A stretch of 64,000 bases of DNA from Micromonospora pattaloongensis (GCF_900107255.1 NZ_FNPH01000003.1:1-64000), one strand, 5' to 3'. Numbered from the stretch's first letter, positions 51,501 through 59,987 are shown. Notes: generated by a model from the sequence alone, not told the origin. Translations and numbers: made by a program.

Positions 51501-51591
51501 CCGCGGCCGGTCGCGCGTCGGGCGACACGAGCAGCGCGGCCAGCAGCGCGCCGGCCAGTAGCGATCGGAGAACGTGACGACGGTGCGACAT
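48580..51591 (-). CDS. Secreted PQQ-type sugar dehydrogenase with PKD and FG-GAP-like repeats
   Basis: A 1,003-residue exported protein with a signal peptide ending near PAAAA. A glucose/sorbosone dehydrogenase-like beta-propeller (about 35-470) contains GLTQPTNIEFAPDGRVFVAE, FPSHSIGDLRFGPDGALYVSAGD and GTGLRNPFRFTV. A PKD domain (about 475-560) and a beta-sandwich region follow. Five FG-GAP/VCBS-like units of about 50 residues end the protein, with calcium-type loops such as GDFDRDGHGDVLAR. ATG 51591 has GGGGAG 5 bp upstream. It probably oxidises sugars outside the cell, but PQQ dependence is inferred from the fold. Confidence 0.82.
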   Translation of the reverse strand: MSHRRHVLRSLLAGALLAALLVSPDARPAAAATVPSGFQEQIVFRGLTQPTNIEFAPDGRVFVAEKAGRIKVFDTLADSTPTLFADLSANVHNQWDRGLLGLALAPNFPLDPWVYVLYTYDAPPGRTAPVWNDVCANANNGNCVVTGRLSRLRADGNVMSGTEQTLIHDWCQQFPSHSIGDLRFGPDGALYVSAGDGASFSAVDYGQLGSPHNPCADPPGGSAGPMTPPAAEGGALRSQDVRTGADPTGLDGTVLRLNPETGAAMAGNPLMGSADPNTRRIVGTGLRNPFRFTVRPGTDELWLGDVGWSTWEEVNRLVAPTSGVTNFGWPCYEGAARMASYDNANLSICENLYAAGGVTAPYRAYQHSAKVVPGEACPSGGSSTAGLAFYPTVGGPYPAAYHGALFFSDYSRTCIWAMKPSSPGGLPSPSNVETFVSGAAGPIDLAVGPGGELYYVDIGGTVRRIRYFAGNRPPTAAISADRTAGQVPLTVEFDGTGSVDPDAADQGRLSYAWDFTNDGTVDATTATAQHTYTAQGSYTAKLTVTDTLGASDTATVTIAPGNSAPTAEIATPAESLTWAVGDEVSFSGSATDPQQGRLPASALSWQLRMQHCAVTGECHTHFVREWSGVADGSFTAPDHEYPSHLELVLTATDAQGLTGTTVRRLDPKTVTLTFASQPAGRQLSVGPTTGAAPFTTTVIQGSTNTISAPSPQSAGGNTYTFSGWSDGGAQTHVITAPTAPATYTAHYRNSTGDQPGDFSGDGRPDVLSRQSSSGALYLYTGNGTAVTGPVQLGTGWNSMDAIVRPGDFDRDGHGDVLARETATGAAWLYPGTGSGLRARVRVGTGWNGLREITPIGDLDRDGYPDLLAADPAGALYLYPGRGNGFAARVQVGTSGWNAMDELVGAGDFNRDGFPDMLARERATGALFLYPGRQRALGPRTRIGTGWGGLRDLVGVGDFDGDGYRDVVGIAQSSADLLLYRGRGNGLVGPTRIGTGWGAMRPLL

Positions 51592-51938
51592 CCGGGCTCC
51601 CCTGCGGCAGGGCGGAACAACGGTTGCGGGCACAGCGCCACACAACGCGGCTGTCGATTGACGATCGTCACACCGTACGGGTGCCCCGCGGCGCGGGGCG
51701 TCGGGTTCACGACTGAAGGTGTCTCACGATCACAGTTGGCTCTGCTTCGGACAACTTGCGGAGGTGTCGCGAAAGCGGCTTACCGGCTGCAACCCAGCAG
51801 TTCCGGAGAATGCGCCCCACACCGATCGTGACGACCCTGCCGGGAGATCCCGGGAGATCGCGCGAACGGGACCTTACCCACCAGTAGCATTCGGGTCTAC
51901 ACTCGGCCGAAACCGCACGCCCGTGGAGGAGCGATCCG
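51592..51938. other. Divergent intergenic region between the sugar dehydrogenase and aldehyde dehydrogenase genes
   Basis: About 350 bp without a gene. A perfect 12-bp palindrome, TGACGATCGTCA, lies at 51659-51670, 68 bp before the sugar dehydrogenase start, and may be an operator. On the other side a plausible promoter for the aldehyde dehydrogenase is visible at 51874-51903. I saw no RNA gene. Confidence 0.45.
51874..51903 (+). promoter_or_regulatory. Predicted promoter of the aldehyde dehydrogenase gene
   Basis: TTACCC at 51874-51879 and TACACT at 51898-51903 are separated by 18 bp. A transcript from here would have a short leader containing the GGAGGAG ribosome site at 51925-51931. Confidence 0.45.
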
Positions 51939-53441
51939 ATGACGGCTGTCCATGCCCCCGGAGTGCCGGTGATCGAAGACGGCGAACTCGTCTCGACGCA
52001 TCCGGCGACGGGCGCCGAGGCGGGGCGCTTCGCGGTGGCCGACGCCGACGACGTGCGGCGCAGCGTCGCGCGCGGCGCGGAGGCGGCGCGGTGGTGGGCC
52101 GGGCTCGGGCACGCCGGCCGCCGCCAGCGGCTGCTGCGGTGGCGGGCGCTGATCGCCAACCGGCTGACCGAGATCGCCGAGCTGATCAACCGTGAGGGCG
52201 GCAAGCCGGTCGCGGACGGCATCGTCGAGACGACCGCCGCGATCGAGCACATCGACTGGGCGGCCCGGAACGCGCGGCGCGTGCTCGGTCCCCGCCGGGT
52301 GCGGTCCCGGCTCGTGCTCGCGGAGTTCTCCGCCCACCTCGAATACCAGCCGTACGGCGTGGTCGGGGTGATCGGGCCGTGGAACTACCCGGTGGTGACG
52401 CCGCTCGGCTCGATCGCGTACGCGCTGGCCGCCGGCAACGCGGTGGTCTTCAAGCCCAGCGAGTACACCCCCGCGGTCGGCCAGTGGCTCGCCGACACCT
52501 TCGCCGAGGTCGTGCCCGAGCACCCCGTGCTGCAGGTGGTGCACGGCCTGGGCGACGTCGGGGCCGCGCTCTGCCGCTCCGGGGTCGCCAAGGTCGCGTT
52601 CACCGGCTCCACCGCCACGGGCAAGAAGGTGATGGCGGCCTGCGCCGAGACGCTGACCCCGGTGCTGATCGAGGCCGGCGGCAAGGACGCGATGATCGTC
52701 GACGCCGACGCGAATCTGGACGCCGCCGCCGAGGCGTGCGTCTGGGGCGGGCTGATGAACGCCGGGCAGACCTGCATCGGCATCGAGCGGGTCTACGCCG
52801 TCGAGCCGGTCTACGACGCCTTCCTGGCGAAGGTTGTGGAGCGGGCGCAACGGCTCACCGTCGGCGACGGACCCGAGGCGCAGATCGGCCCGATCACCAT
52901 GCCGAGCCAGATCGAGATCATCCGCCGGCACATCGACGACGCGGTCGCCCGCGGCGGCCGGGCGGTGCTCGGCGGGCCGGACGCGGTACGCCCGCCGTAC
53001 GTGCACCCGACGATCCTGGTCGACGTGCCCGAGGACGCCGCGGCCGTCCGCGAGGAGACCTTCGGTCCCACCCTGACCGTCAAGAAGGTGCGCGACGCCG
53101 ACGAGGCGGTGACGCTCGCCAACGCGCTGCCGTACGGGTTGGGGGGCTCCGTCTTCGGCCGGCGCCGCGCGATGGCGATCGCCCGGCGGCTGCGCTCCGG
53201 CATGGCCGCGGTGAACTCGACCATCACCTTCGTCGGGATGTCGACGCTGCCGTTCGGCGGGGTCGGCGACTCGGGCTTCGGGCGGATCCACGGCGACGAC
53301 GGGCTGCGCGAGTTCGGCCGGGCGAAGGCGATCACGAAGCGGCGCGGGCCGTCGCTGCTGCCCGCGATGACCTTCGAGCGCACGCCGAAGCAGGTGGGCC
53401 TGATCGCCAGGACCATCAAGATGCTCTACGGCCGGGGGTGA
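51939..53441 (+). CDS. Aldehyde dehydrogenase family protein
   Basis: A 500-residue NAD(P)-dependent aldehyde dehydrogenase with complete catalytic machinery: Asn149 in GPWNYP, Lys172 in FKPSEYTP, Glu245 in IEAGGKD and the nucleophile Cys279 in NAGQTCIGIERV. The C-terminus is basic. GGAGGAG lies 7 bp before the ATG. Similar proteins are annotated as succinate-semialdehyde or long-chain aldehyde dehydrogenases; the sequence does not choose between them. It stands alone, with nucS converging 16 bp after its stop. Confidence 0.88.
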   Translation: MTAVHAPGVPVIEDGELVSTHPATGAEAGRFAVADADDVRRSVARGAEAARWWAGLGHAGRRQRLLRWRALIANRLTEIAELINREGGKPVADGIVETTAAIEHIDWAARNARRVLGPRRVRSRLVLAEFSAHLEYQPYGVVGVIGPWNYPVVTPLGSIAYALAAGNAVVFKPSEYTPAVGQWLADTFAEVVPEHPVLQVVHGLGDVGAALCRSGVAKVAFTGSTATGKKVMAACAETLTPVLIEAGGKDAMIVDADANLDAAAEACVWGGLMNAGQTCIGIERVYAVEPVYDAFLAKVVERAQRLTVGDGPEAQIGPITMPSQIEIIRRHIDDAVARGGRAVLGGPDAVRPPYVHPTILVDVPEDAAAVREETFGPTLTVKKVRDADEAVTLANALPYGLGGSVFGRRRAMAIARRLRSGMAAVNSTITFVGMSTLPFGGVGDSGFGRIHGDDGLREFGRAKAITKRRGPSLLPAMTFERTPKQVGLIARTIKMLYGRG

Positions 53442-53457
53442 GCCGGCGCGGGCGGCG

Positions 53458-54117
53458 TCAGAAGAGGGTGAGCTCGTCGCGCTCGATGCCGCGCAGCTTG
53501 TCGTAGTCGACGACGACGCAGCGGATGCCGCGGTCCTCCGCGAGCACCCGCGCCTGGGGCTTGATTTCCTGCGCCGCGAAGACGCCGGCGACCGGCGCGA
53601 GCAGCGGGTCGCGGTTGAGCAGCTCCAGGTACCGGGTCAGCTGCTCGACGCCGTCGATCTCGCCGCGCCGCTTCACCTCCACCGCCACCGTGGCGTTCGC
53701 GCCGTCCCGGCAGAGCAGGTCGACCGGCCCGATCGCGGTCATGTACTCCCGCCGGACCAGCGTGAAGCCGTCGCCGAGCGCGGTCGGGTTGGCGGCGAGC
53801 AGCTCCTGCAGGTGCGCCTCGACGCCGTCCTTGCGCAGGCCCGGGTCCACCCCCAGCTCGTACGACGTGTCCTGGAAGATCTCCTCCAGGGTGATCCGTA
53901 GCTCCTCGCCGGCCTTGTTCACCACCCGCCACACACCGGGCGCCTCCTCCATGCGGCACGGCGGGCTCATCCAGTTGAGCGGCTTGTACGCGCGGTCATC
54001 GGCGTGGATGGAGACGGAGCCGTCCGCCTTGACCATCAGCAGCCGGGTGGCCAGCGGCAGGTGCGCCGAGAGTCGTCCCACGTAGTCCACCGAGCATCGG
54101 GCAATCACCAACCGCAT
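53458..54117 (-). CDS. nucS: Mismatch-specific endonuclease NucS (EndoMS)
   Basis: A 219-residue nuclease that performs MutS/MutL-independent mismatch repair in actinobacteria by cutting both strands at mismatches. The N-terminal dimerisation domain (about 1-100) precedes the nuclease core, with Asp133 in GPVDLL and Glu147-x-Lys149 in VAVEVKRR. The last residues, ERDELTLF, fit the clamp-binding tail needed for recruitment by the DNA polymerase beta-clamp. ATG 54117 has no strong ribosome site. It converges on the aldehyde dehydrogenase gene. Confidence 0.92.
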   Translation of the reverse strand: MRLVIARCSVDYVGRLSAHLPLATRLLMVKADGSVSIHADDRAYKPLNWMSPPCRMEEAPGVWRVVNKAGEELRITLEEIFQDTSYELGVDPGLRKDGVEAHLQELLAANPTALGDGFTLVRREYMTAIGPVDLLCRDGANATVAVEVKRRGEIDGVEQLTRYLELLNRDPLLAPVAGVFAAQEIKPQARVLAEDRGIRCVVVDYDKLRGIERDELTLF

Positions 54118-54204
54118 CCGACGAGGGTAACGGAGCCGGCGACCGGCTCGAACGGCGCGGTTGGCGCGGCGGTCCGATCCTGATTGACGTGCTTTGCGAT
54201 CCTG

Positions 54205-54828
54205 GTGGACGTGCTTGAAGCGCTCACCGGCTCCGGCCTGGCCGCATCGGCCGGGCTCAACGCGTACATTCCGCTGCTCACCATGGGGCTGCTCGCCCGC
54301 TACACCGATCTGATGCAGCTGCCCGCCGGCTGGCAGTGGCTCGGCGACGGCTGGGTCATCGCGATCCTGGCGCTGCTGTTGGCGGTCGAGGTCGTCGCCG
54401 ACAAGGTGCCGGTGGTGGACCACGTCAACGACATGGTCCAGACCTTCGTCCGGCCGACCGCGGGCGGTCTCGCCTTCGGGGCGGGGTCGAGCGCCGAGAC
54501 CGTGACGGTCAGCGACCCCGGGCAGTTCTTCTCCTCCAACCAGTGGGTGCCGATCGCGATCGGCGTGGTCATCGCGCTCGCCGTGCACGGCGTGAAGTCC
54601 GCCGCCCGACCTGTGATCAATGCGACGACCGCGGGCTTCGGCGCGCCGGTGGCGAGCACCGCCGAGGACGCCACCAGCGTGCTCGTCTCGGTCCTGGCGA
54701 TCGTGCTGCCGGTGCTGGTGCTGGTCTTCCTGCTCGGCTTCGTGCTCGTGGTGCCGTGGACGCTGCGGCGCCGCCGGGAACGCAAGCGGGAGCGGCAGGC
54801 CGCGCGGGCGGCGGGATTCCGGGTGTGA
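54205..54828 (+). CDS. DUF4126-domain membrane protein
   Basis: A membrane protein of about 207 residues with five or six hydrophobic segments and the DUF4126 opening [20 protein letters not shown]. The central [19 protein letters not shown] motif is typical. The C-terminus is a very basic cytoplasmic tail. The start is uncertain: GTG 54205 is my choice, GTG 54211 and a TTG at 54184 are alternatives, and none has a clear ribosome site. It ends 4 bp before the convergent ecm gene. The function is unknown. Confidence 0.75.
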   Translation: MDVLEALTGSGLAASAGLNAYIPLLTMGLLARYTDLMQLPAGWQWLGDGWVIAILALLLAVEVVADKVPVVDHVNDMVQTFVRPTAGGLAFGAGSSAETVTVSDPGQFFSSNQWVPIAIGVVIALAVHGVKSAARPVINATTAGFGAPVASTAEDATSVLVSVLAIVLPVLVLVFLLGFVLVVPWTLRRRRERKRERQAARAAGFRV

Positions 54829-54832
54829 CCGG

Positions 54833-56845
54833 TCAGGCGGTGAGGCCGTTGGCCTCCCGGACGACGGTCACCAGATCGTCGACGATGCCGGTCAGCGCGA
54901 AGTCCTTCGGCGTGAACACCCGGGCGACGCCGGCCGCGCGCAGCGCTTCGGCGTCGCCCGCCGGGATGATGCCCCCGACCACCACCGGCAGGTCGGGACG
55001 CCCGGCCGCCCGCAACCCGTCGAGTACGGCTGGCACGGCCGCCAGATGCGAGCCGGAGAGCACCGAGAGCCCGACCAGGTCCACGTCCTCCTCCACGGCG
55101 GCGGCGACGATCTGCCCGGCGGTGAGCCGGATCCCCTGGTAGATCACCTCGAAGCCGGCGTCGCGGGCGCGGACCGCGATCTGCTCGGCGCCGTTGGAAT
55201 GCCCGTCCAGCCCCGGCTTGCCGACCAGCAGCCGCAACCGTCCGCTGCCCAGCTCCGCCGCCGTCCGACGGACTCGTTCGCGCACCGCCGCCAGCGAGGA
55301 GTCCCCGCTCACCCCGGCGTTGCCGGCCAGCCCGGTCGGCGCACGGTACTCCCCGAAGACCTCGCGGAGCGCCCCCGCCCACTCCCCCGTGGTGACGCCG
55401 GCGCGCACACAGTCCAGTGTGGCCGGCATCAGGTTGACCGACGGGTCGGCGGCGTCGGCGCGCAGGCGCGCGAGGGCGGCGTCGACCGCGGCCGCGTCGC
55501 GCGTCGCCCGCCACTCGCGGACGGACTCGATGGCGGCCGCCTCCACCGCCGGGTCGACCTGCTCGACGGCCTCGGCCCCGGCGGCGGTCAGCGGGGACGG
55601 CTCGGTCTCGACGAACCGGTTCACCCCGACCACCACGTCGGTGCCGTCCTCCATCCGGCGGCGCCGGTCGGCGAGCGAGGCGACCAGCGCGCTCTTGAGG
55701 TAGCCGGTCTCCACCGCGGCGACCACGCCGCCCAGCTCCAGGATCTTCGTCAGCTCGGTGCGCGCGCCGTCCACGATGGAGTCGACGAGCGCCTCGACGA
55801 CGTGCGAGCCGTCGAAGAGGTCCGGGTATTCCAGCAGGTCCGACTCGTACGCGAGCACCTGCTGCATCCGCAGCGACCACTGCTGGTCCCATGGGCGCGG
55901 CAGGCCGAGCGCCTCGTTCCAGGCGGGCAGCTGCACGGCGCGGGCGCGGGCGTTGCGCGAGAGCGTGACGCCGAGCATCTCCAGCACGATGCGCTGGATG
56001 TTGTTCTCCGGCTGCGCCTCGGTCAGCCCGAGGGAGTTGACCTGGACGCCGTACCGGAACCGGCGCTGCTTGGCGTTCGTGACGCCGTACCGCTCCCGCG
56101 TGATCTCGTCCCAGAGCGCCGCGAAGGCGCGCATCTTCGCCATCTCCTCGACGAACCGCACGCCCGCGTTGACGAAGAAGGAGATCCGCTGCACCACGTC
56201 GCCGAGCCGGTCCGCGGGCACCTGGCCCGAGTCGCGTACGGCGTCGAGCACCGCCACCGCGGTCGCCAGGGCGAACCCGACCTCCTGCACCGGGGTCGCC
56301 CCCGCCTCCTGCAGGTGGTACGAGCAGATGTTGACCGGGTTCCACTTCGGCATGTGCACGACGGTGTGCGCGATGACGTCGGCGGTGAGCCGCAGCGAGG
56401 CCGCGGGCGGGAAGATGTACGTCCCGCGGGAGAGGTACTCCTTGACGATGTCGTTCTGCGTGGTGCCGGCGAACGTCTCCGGCGCCCCACCCTGCTCCGC
56501 CCCGACCGTGGCGTAGAGGGCGAGCAGCCACATCGCGGGCGCGTTGATCGTCATCGAGGTGTTCATCTCGGCGAGCGGGATGCCGTCGAAGAGCGCCCGC
56601 GCGTGGCCGAGGTGCGCCACCGGCACCCCCACCCGCCCGACCTCGCCGGCGGCGAGCGCGTGGTCGGGGTCGTACCCGGTCTGGGTGGGCAGGTCGAAGG
56701 CGACCGACAGCCCGGTCTGCCCCTTGGCCAGGTTGCGGCGGAACAGCGCGTTGGTCGCGGCCGCCGACGAGTGGCCGGCGTACGTCCGCATCACCCATGG
56801 CCGGTCGCGTTCGGGGAGACGGATCTGGAGCGCCTTCTCGTCCAT
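54833..56845 (-). CDS. ecm: Ethylmalonyl-CoA mutase
   Basis: A 670-residue adenosylcobalamin-dependent mutase carrying both catalytic barrel and B12 domain. The N-terminal RTYAGHSSA and the stretch [17 protein letters not shown] match the ethylmalonyl-CoA mutase (formerly MeaA) branch as I know it, rather than methylmalonyl-CoA mutase. The cobalamin motif is intact as [10 protein letters not shown], with [10 protein letters not shown] and VVVGGIIP following. It converts ethylmalonyl-CoA to methylsuccinyl-CoA after Ccr and the epimerase. A candidate operator lies 10-25 bp before the start, where it could directly block transcription. It diverges from the ABC exporter operon. Confidence 0.92.
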   Translation of the reverse strand: MDEKALQIRLPERDRPWVMRTYAGHSSAAATNALFRRNLAKGQTGLSVAFDLPTQTGYDPDHALAAGEVGRVGVPVAHLGHARALFDGIPLAEMNTSMTINAPAMWLLALYATVGAEQGGAPETFAGTTQNDIVKEYLSRGTYIFPPAASLRLTADVIAHTVVHMPKWNPVNICSYHLQEAGATPVQEVGFALATAVAVLDAVRDSGQVPADRLGDVVQRISFFVNAGVRFVEEMAKMRAFAALWDEITRERYGVTNAKQRRFRYGVQVNSLGLTEAQPENNIQRIVLEMLGVTLSRNARARAVQLPAWNEALGLPRPWDQQWSLRMQQVLAYESDLLEYPDLFDGSHVVEALVDSIVDGARTELTKILELGGVVAAVETGYLKSALVASLADRRRRMEDGTDVVVGVNRFVETEPSPLTAAGAEAVEQVDPAVEAAAIESVREWRATRDAAAVDAALARLRADAADPSVNLMPATLDCVRAGVTTGEWAGALREVFGEYRAPTGLAGNAGVSGDSSLAAVRERVRRTAAELGSGRLRLLVGKPGLDGHSNGAEQIAVRARDAGFEVIYQGIRLTAGQIVAAAVEEDVDLVGLSVLSGSHLAAVPAVLDGLRAAGRPDLPVVVGGIIPAGDAEALRAAGVARVFTPKDFALTGIVDDLVTVVREANGLTA

Positions 56846-56854
56846 GTCCGGAGT

Positions 56855-56870
56855 CTAAGTTACCGTTCAG
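56855..56870 (+). promoter_or_regulatory. Candidate acyl-CoA regulon operator, ecm site
   Basis: CTAAGTTACCGTTCAG, followed by TCAC, lies just upstream of ecm. It is most like the ccr site and agrees with the shared consensus at the GTTCAG half. A TAACTT on the minus strand inside it could be the ecm -10. Confidence 0.55.
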
Positions 56871-56927
56871 TCACATGGGCCGGTGAAAAACCGCACAGCG
56901 CTGCGGGGCTTCCTGGTAGGGGCGCGC

Positions 56928-56933
56928 GATAGT
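56928..56933 (+). promoter_or_regulatory. Probable -10 of a leaderless ABC transporter transcript
   Basis: GATAGT lies 6 bp before the ATG at 56940, so transcription would begin at or next to the start codon. No ribosome site precedes that ATG, which fits leaderless translation, common in actinobacteria. No clear -35 is present. Confidence 0.4.
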
Positions 56934-56939
56934 AGGTCC

Positions 56940-57788
56940 ATGACAAACAATCTCGCGATCTCCGTACGGGGATTGCGCAAGTCCTACGGCGACAACACCG
57001 CCGTGGACGGCCTCGACCTGGCGGTCCACCGGGGCGAGGTGTTCGCGCTACTCGGGCCGAACGGCGCCGGCAAGACGACGACGGTGGAGATCCTGGAGGG
57101 TTTCCGGCAGCGGGACGGGGGCGACGTGAGCGTCCTCGGCGTCGATCCGGCGCGCGCCGACGCCGCCTGGCGGAGCAGGGTCGGCATCGTGCTGCAGGGC
57201 ACCGGCGAATTCGACGAGCTGACCGTACGTGAGGTGGTGCACCACTTCGCCGGCTTCTATCCCGAGCCCGACGACCCGGACGACGTCATCTCGCGCGTCG
57301 GGCTGGCCGGCAAGGCCGGCTCGCGCACCCATGCCCTCTCCGGCGGCCAGAAGCGCCGCCTCGACGTGGCGCTGGGCATCATCGGCCGTCCCGAGCTGCT
57401 CTTCCTCGACGAGCCGACGACGGGCTTCGACCCGGAGGCCCGGCGCGAGTTCTGGGAGCTGATCCGTGGGCTCGCCGCCGCCGGGACCACGATCGTGCTG
57501 ACGACGCACTACCTCGACGAGGCCGAAACGCTGGCCGACCGGGTCGGGGTGATCGCCGGCGGCCGGGTGGTGGCCGTGGACACCCCCGCGAAGCTCGGCG
57601 AGCGGGAGAACGCGCTGGCCACGGTCGCCTGGCGCACCCCGGACGGGTCGGTGGAGCGCGCGCAGAGCGCGACGCCGACGGCGCTGGTCGCCGAGCTGGC
57701 CGCGCGCTACGGCGGCGAGGTGCCGGGCCTCACCGTGACCCGGCCGACCCTTGAGGACATCTACCTGACGATGATTGGGCAGCGATGA
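56940..57788 (+). CDS. ABC exporter ATP-binding protein
   Basis: A 282-residue DrrA-type ATPase. Walker A is GPNGAGKT (residues 40-47), the signature is LSGGQKRRLD, and Walker B is LLFLDEPTTG, with the switch His in LTTHYLDEAETLADR. It pairs with the ABC-2 permease gene, whose ATG overlaps its TGA as ATGA. Together they should form a two-plus-two exporter for a lipid, drug or polymer precursor. The ATG is probably leaderless. It shares the upstream space with ecm. Confidence 0.9.
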   Translation: MTNNLAISVRGLRKSYGDNTAVDGLDLAVHRGEVFALLGPNGAGKTTTVEILEGFRQRDGGDVSVLGVDPARADAAWRSRVGIVLQGTGEFDELTVREVVHHFAGFYPEPDDPDDVISRVGLAGKAGSRTHALSGGQKRRLDVALGIIGRPELLFLDEPTTGFDPEARREFWELIRGLAAAGTTIVLTTHYLDEAETLADRVGVIAGGRVVAVDTPAKLGERENALATVAWRTPDGSVERAQSATPTALVAELAARYGGEVPGLTVTRPTLEDIYLTMIGQR

Positions 57789-58582
57789 GCACGACACCCC
57801 TCTCCCTCGGACTGCGCCAGGGCGGCCTCGAGATCAAGCAGTTCCTGCGCAGCCGGGAGTCGGTGGTCTTCACCCTCGCGTTCCCGGTCATCATGATCGT
57901 CATCTTCGCCTCGATCTTCAACTGGGAGCTCGAGGGCGGGGTGCGGTTCACCCAGTACTTCGTCACCGGGATGATCGCGACCGGGCTGATGACCGTCGGC
58001 TTCCAGAGCCTCGCCATCCAGATCCCGATCGAGCGCGACCGGGGCGTGCTCAAGCGGCTGCGCGGCACCCCGATGCCGAAGTGGGTCTACTTCGCCGGCA
58101 AGGTGGTGATGGTGGCGGTGATCGGCCTGGCGGAGACGCTGCTGCTGCTCGCGGTCGGCACGCTCTTCTACGGCCTGAAGCTGCCGGAGACCGCCGGCAA
58201 GTGGCTCACCTTCGGCTGGGTGTCGGTGCTCGGCATCACCGCCTGCACGCTGTGCGGGGTCGCGTTCTCGTCGCTGGCCCGCAGCGGGCGCGGCGCGCCC
58301 GCGGTGGTCACCCCGGTCGCGCTGGTGCTGCAGTTCACCTCCGGCGTCTTCTTCGTCTTCAGCAACCTGCCGTCCTGGATGCAGCAGGTCGCGGCGATCT
58401 TCCCGCTGAAGTGGATGTGCCAGGGCCTGCGCGCCGTCTTCCTGCCCGACTCCTTCGCCGCACAGGAACCCGCCGGCTCGTTCGAGCTTGGCCGGGTAGC
58501 CCTGGTCCTCACCGCCTGGTGCGTCATCGGCCTGCTGCTCTGCCTGACCACCTTCCGCTGGACCACCCGCCGCGACGGCTGA
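57785..58582 (+). CDS. ABC-2-type exporter permease
   Basis: A 265-residue inner-membrane protein with six hydrophobic segments of the ABC-2 family. The DrrB-like motif IERDRGVLKRLRGTPMPKW lies between the second and third helix. Translation is coupled to the ATPase gene by a 4-bp overlap. The substrate is unknown. A large inverted repeat follows its stop codon. Confidence 0.88.
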   Translation: MSTTPLSLGLRQGGLEIKQFLRSRESVVFTLAFPVIMIVIFASIFNWELEGGVRFTQYFVTGMIATGLMTVGFQSLAIQIPIERDRGVLKRLRGTPMPKWVYFAGKVVMVAVIGLAETLLLLAVGTLFYGLKLPETAGKWLTFGWVSVLGITACTLCGVAFSSLARSGRGAPAVVTPVALVLQFTSGVFFVFSNLPSWMQQVAAIFPLKWMCQGLRAVFLPDSFAAQEPAGSFELGRVALVLTAWCVIGLLLCLTTFRWTTRRDG

Positions 58583-58583
58583 C

Positions 58584-58655
58584 CCAAGATCGCGACGATC
58601 TTGGAGTTATGGCGCGGATTTGTCCGACTTGTGGAGCCATAACTCCAAGATCGTC
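58584..58655. repeat. Palindromic (REP-like) element between convergent genes
   Basis: Perfectly complementary 20-base arms at 58594-58613 and 58636-58655 face each other across 22 bases. A second small palindrome, CCAAGATCG-CGA-CGATCTTGG at 58584-58604, shares its right arm with the first, so two alternative hairpins can form. It lies between the convergent permease and dehydrogenase genes and could terminate both. The AT-richer composition differs from the GC hairpins elsewhere in the window. Confidence 0.75.
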
Positions 58656-58670
58656 CGAATCTTCGCTCCG

Positions 58671-59519
58671 TCAGTAGGAGTAGAAGCCGCGGCCGGTCTT
58701 GCGACCGAGGTCGCCGGCGGTGACCATGCGCTGCAGCAGCTCCGGCGGGAAGAACTTCTCGTCGGCCGTGTCGGTGTAGATGTTCTTCGTCGCGTGCAGC
58801 AGCACGTCGACGCCCGTCAGGTCGGTGGTCGCCAGCGGGCCCATCGCGTGCCCGAAGCCGAGCTTGCACGCGACGTCGAGATCCTCGGGCGACACCACGC
58901 CCGACTCCACCAGCTTCACCGCCTCCACGACCAGCGCCGCGATCAGGCGGGTGGTGACGAAGCCGGCGATGTCCCGGTTCACCACCACGCAGGTCTTGCC
59001 GATCTCCTCCGCGAACGCGCGCGCCGTCGCCAGCGTCTCATCCGAGGTCTTGTAGCCGCGTACCAGCTCGCAGAGCTTCATCATCGGCACCGGCGAGAAG
59101 AAGTGCGTCCCCACGACCGACTCCGGCCGCTGCGTCGCCGTCGCGATCTGGGTGACCGGGATCGCCGAGGTGTTGGTGGCGAGCACCGCGTCCGCCTTGC
59201 AGATCTTGTCCAGCGCCCGGAACACGTCCTGCTTGATGTCCAGCCGCTCGAAGACGGCCTCGACCACGATGTCGGCGTCCGCCGCGGCCTCCAGCTCGGT
59301 GGTGACGCTGATCCGCCCCAACGCCGCCTCGACGTCGTCGGCGCCGATCGTGCCCTTCGCGGCGAACTTCTCCAGCGAGGTACGGATGCCGTCCAGTCCG
59401 CGCCGCGTCGCCGCGTCGTCCAGATCGCGCATCGTGACCTGCCAGCCCGCCCGGGCCGCCACCTGCGCGATGCCCGAACCCATCAGACCGGCTCCGATGA
59501 CCGCCAGTCGACCCGCCAT
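58671..59519 (-). CDS. 3-hydroxybutyryl-CoA dehydrogenase
   Basis: A 282-residue single-module 3-hydroxyacyl-CoA dehydrogenase, the classic Hbd/PaaH size. The NAD fold is AVIGAGLMGSGIAQ, the catalytic His is in THFFSPVPMMKLCELV, and the C-terminal signature is LGRKTGRGFYSY. It should interconvert acetoacetyl-CoA and 3-hydroxybutyryl-CoA between thiolase and crotonase. A candidate acyl-CoA operator starts 54 bp upstream. With the tandem protein at 46.6-48.4 kb this gives three dehydrogenase modules in the window. Confidence 0.9.
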   Translation of the reverse strand: MAGRLAVIGAGLMGSGIAQVAARAGWQVTMRDLDDAATRRGLDGIRTSLEKFAAKGTIGADDVEAALGRISVTTELEAAADADIVVEAVFERLDIKQDVFRALDKICKADAVLATNTSAIPVTQIATATQRPESVVGTHFFSPVPMMKLCELVRGYKTSDETLATARAFAEEIGKTCVVVNRDIAGFVTTRLIAALVVEAVKLVESGVVSPEDLDVACKLGFGHAMGPLATTDLTGVDVLLHATKNIYTDTADEKFFPPELLQRMVTAGDLGRKTGRGFYSY

Positions 59520-59573
59520 CTGTCTCTCCCTAGCCGTGGGGTGTGCACTCTGCCCAGACCCTAGCGGTCCGCC

Positions 59574-59589
59574 CTGAACGACCGCTCAG
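59574..59589 (-). promoter_or_regulatory. Candidate acyl-CoA regulon operator, Hbd site
   Basis: On the minus strand this reads CTGAGCGGTCGTTCAG, 55-70 bp before the Hbd gene. A partial second half-site, TAGCGGTCC at 59562-59570, lies beside it. Confidence 0.6.
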
Positions 59590-59648
59590 CCGGCCGCGTT
59601 ATGACCGAGTTGCCCTCGTCGACCCGCGCCCGCTGCGACAATGTGCCC

Positions 59649-59987
59649 ATGCCGCTGCAGGACGGCTGGCACCTGGCCGAGCCGCTGATCACCTTCGCCG
59701 CCATCGGCGCCCTGGGCTGGATGTTCTGGCCCGGAGCCAGGCCGCCCGGGCCGCAGGCCGACGACGACTACGGCCTGCTCGAAGTCGCGGCGTACGCCCA
59801 CGAACTGGTCGTCGCGCTGGCCGTGCGGCGCTTCCTCGCGCACGCCGGCATCCGGTCCACCTTCGCCACCGGTCGCGACCGCCGGATCCGGGTGCTGGTG
59901 TTCCCGAACGACCGTCAGCGCGCCCGCGAGCTGGTGCGACGCGCGCTGGACGAGCCGAAGGGCTTCACCACCGACCGCCAGGACTGA
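59649..59987 (+). CDS. Small protein with an N-terminal membrane segment, unknown
   Basis: A 112-residue protein with one hydrophobic segment at about 14-30 (PLITFAAIGALGWMFW), followed by a soluble region with an LRR-free alpha/beta pattern ending in DRQD. No family is recognised. ATG 59649 is preceded by GACAAT at 59637-59642 and lacks a ribosome site, which suggests a leaderless message. Its last codons lie inside the first copy of a 21-bp tandem repeat. Confidence 0.55.
   Translation: MPLQDGWHLAEPLITFAAIGALGWMFWPGARPPGPQADDDYGLLEVAAYAHELVVALAVRRFLAHAGIRSTFATGRDRRIRVLVFPNDRQRARELVRRALDEPKGFTTDRQD

Noticed and set aside
54833-56845. Annotation as methylmalonyl-CoA mutase
   Set aside because: The single-chain layout starting at the barrel, RTYAGHS and the close fit to the ethylmalonyl-CoA mutase pattern argue against it, as does the presence of ccr.
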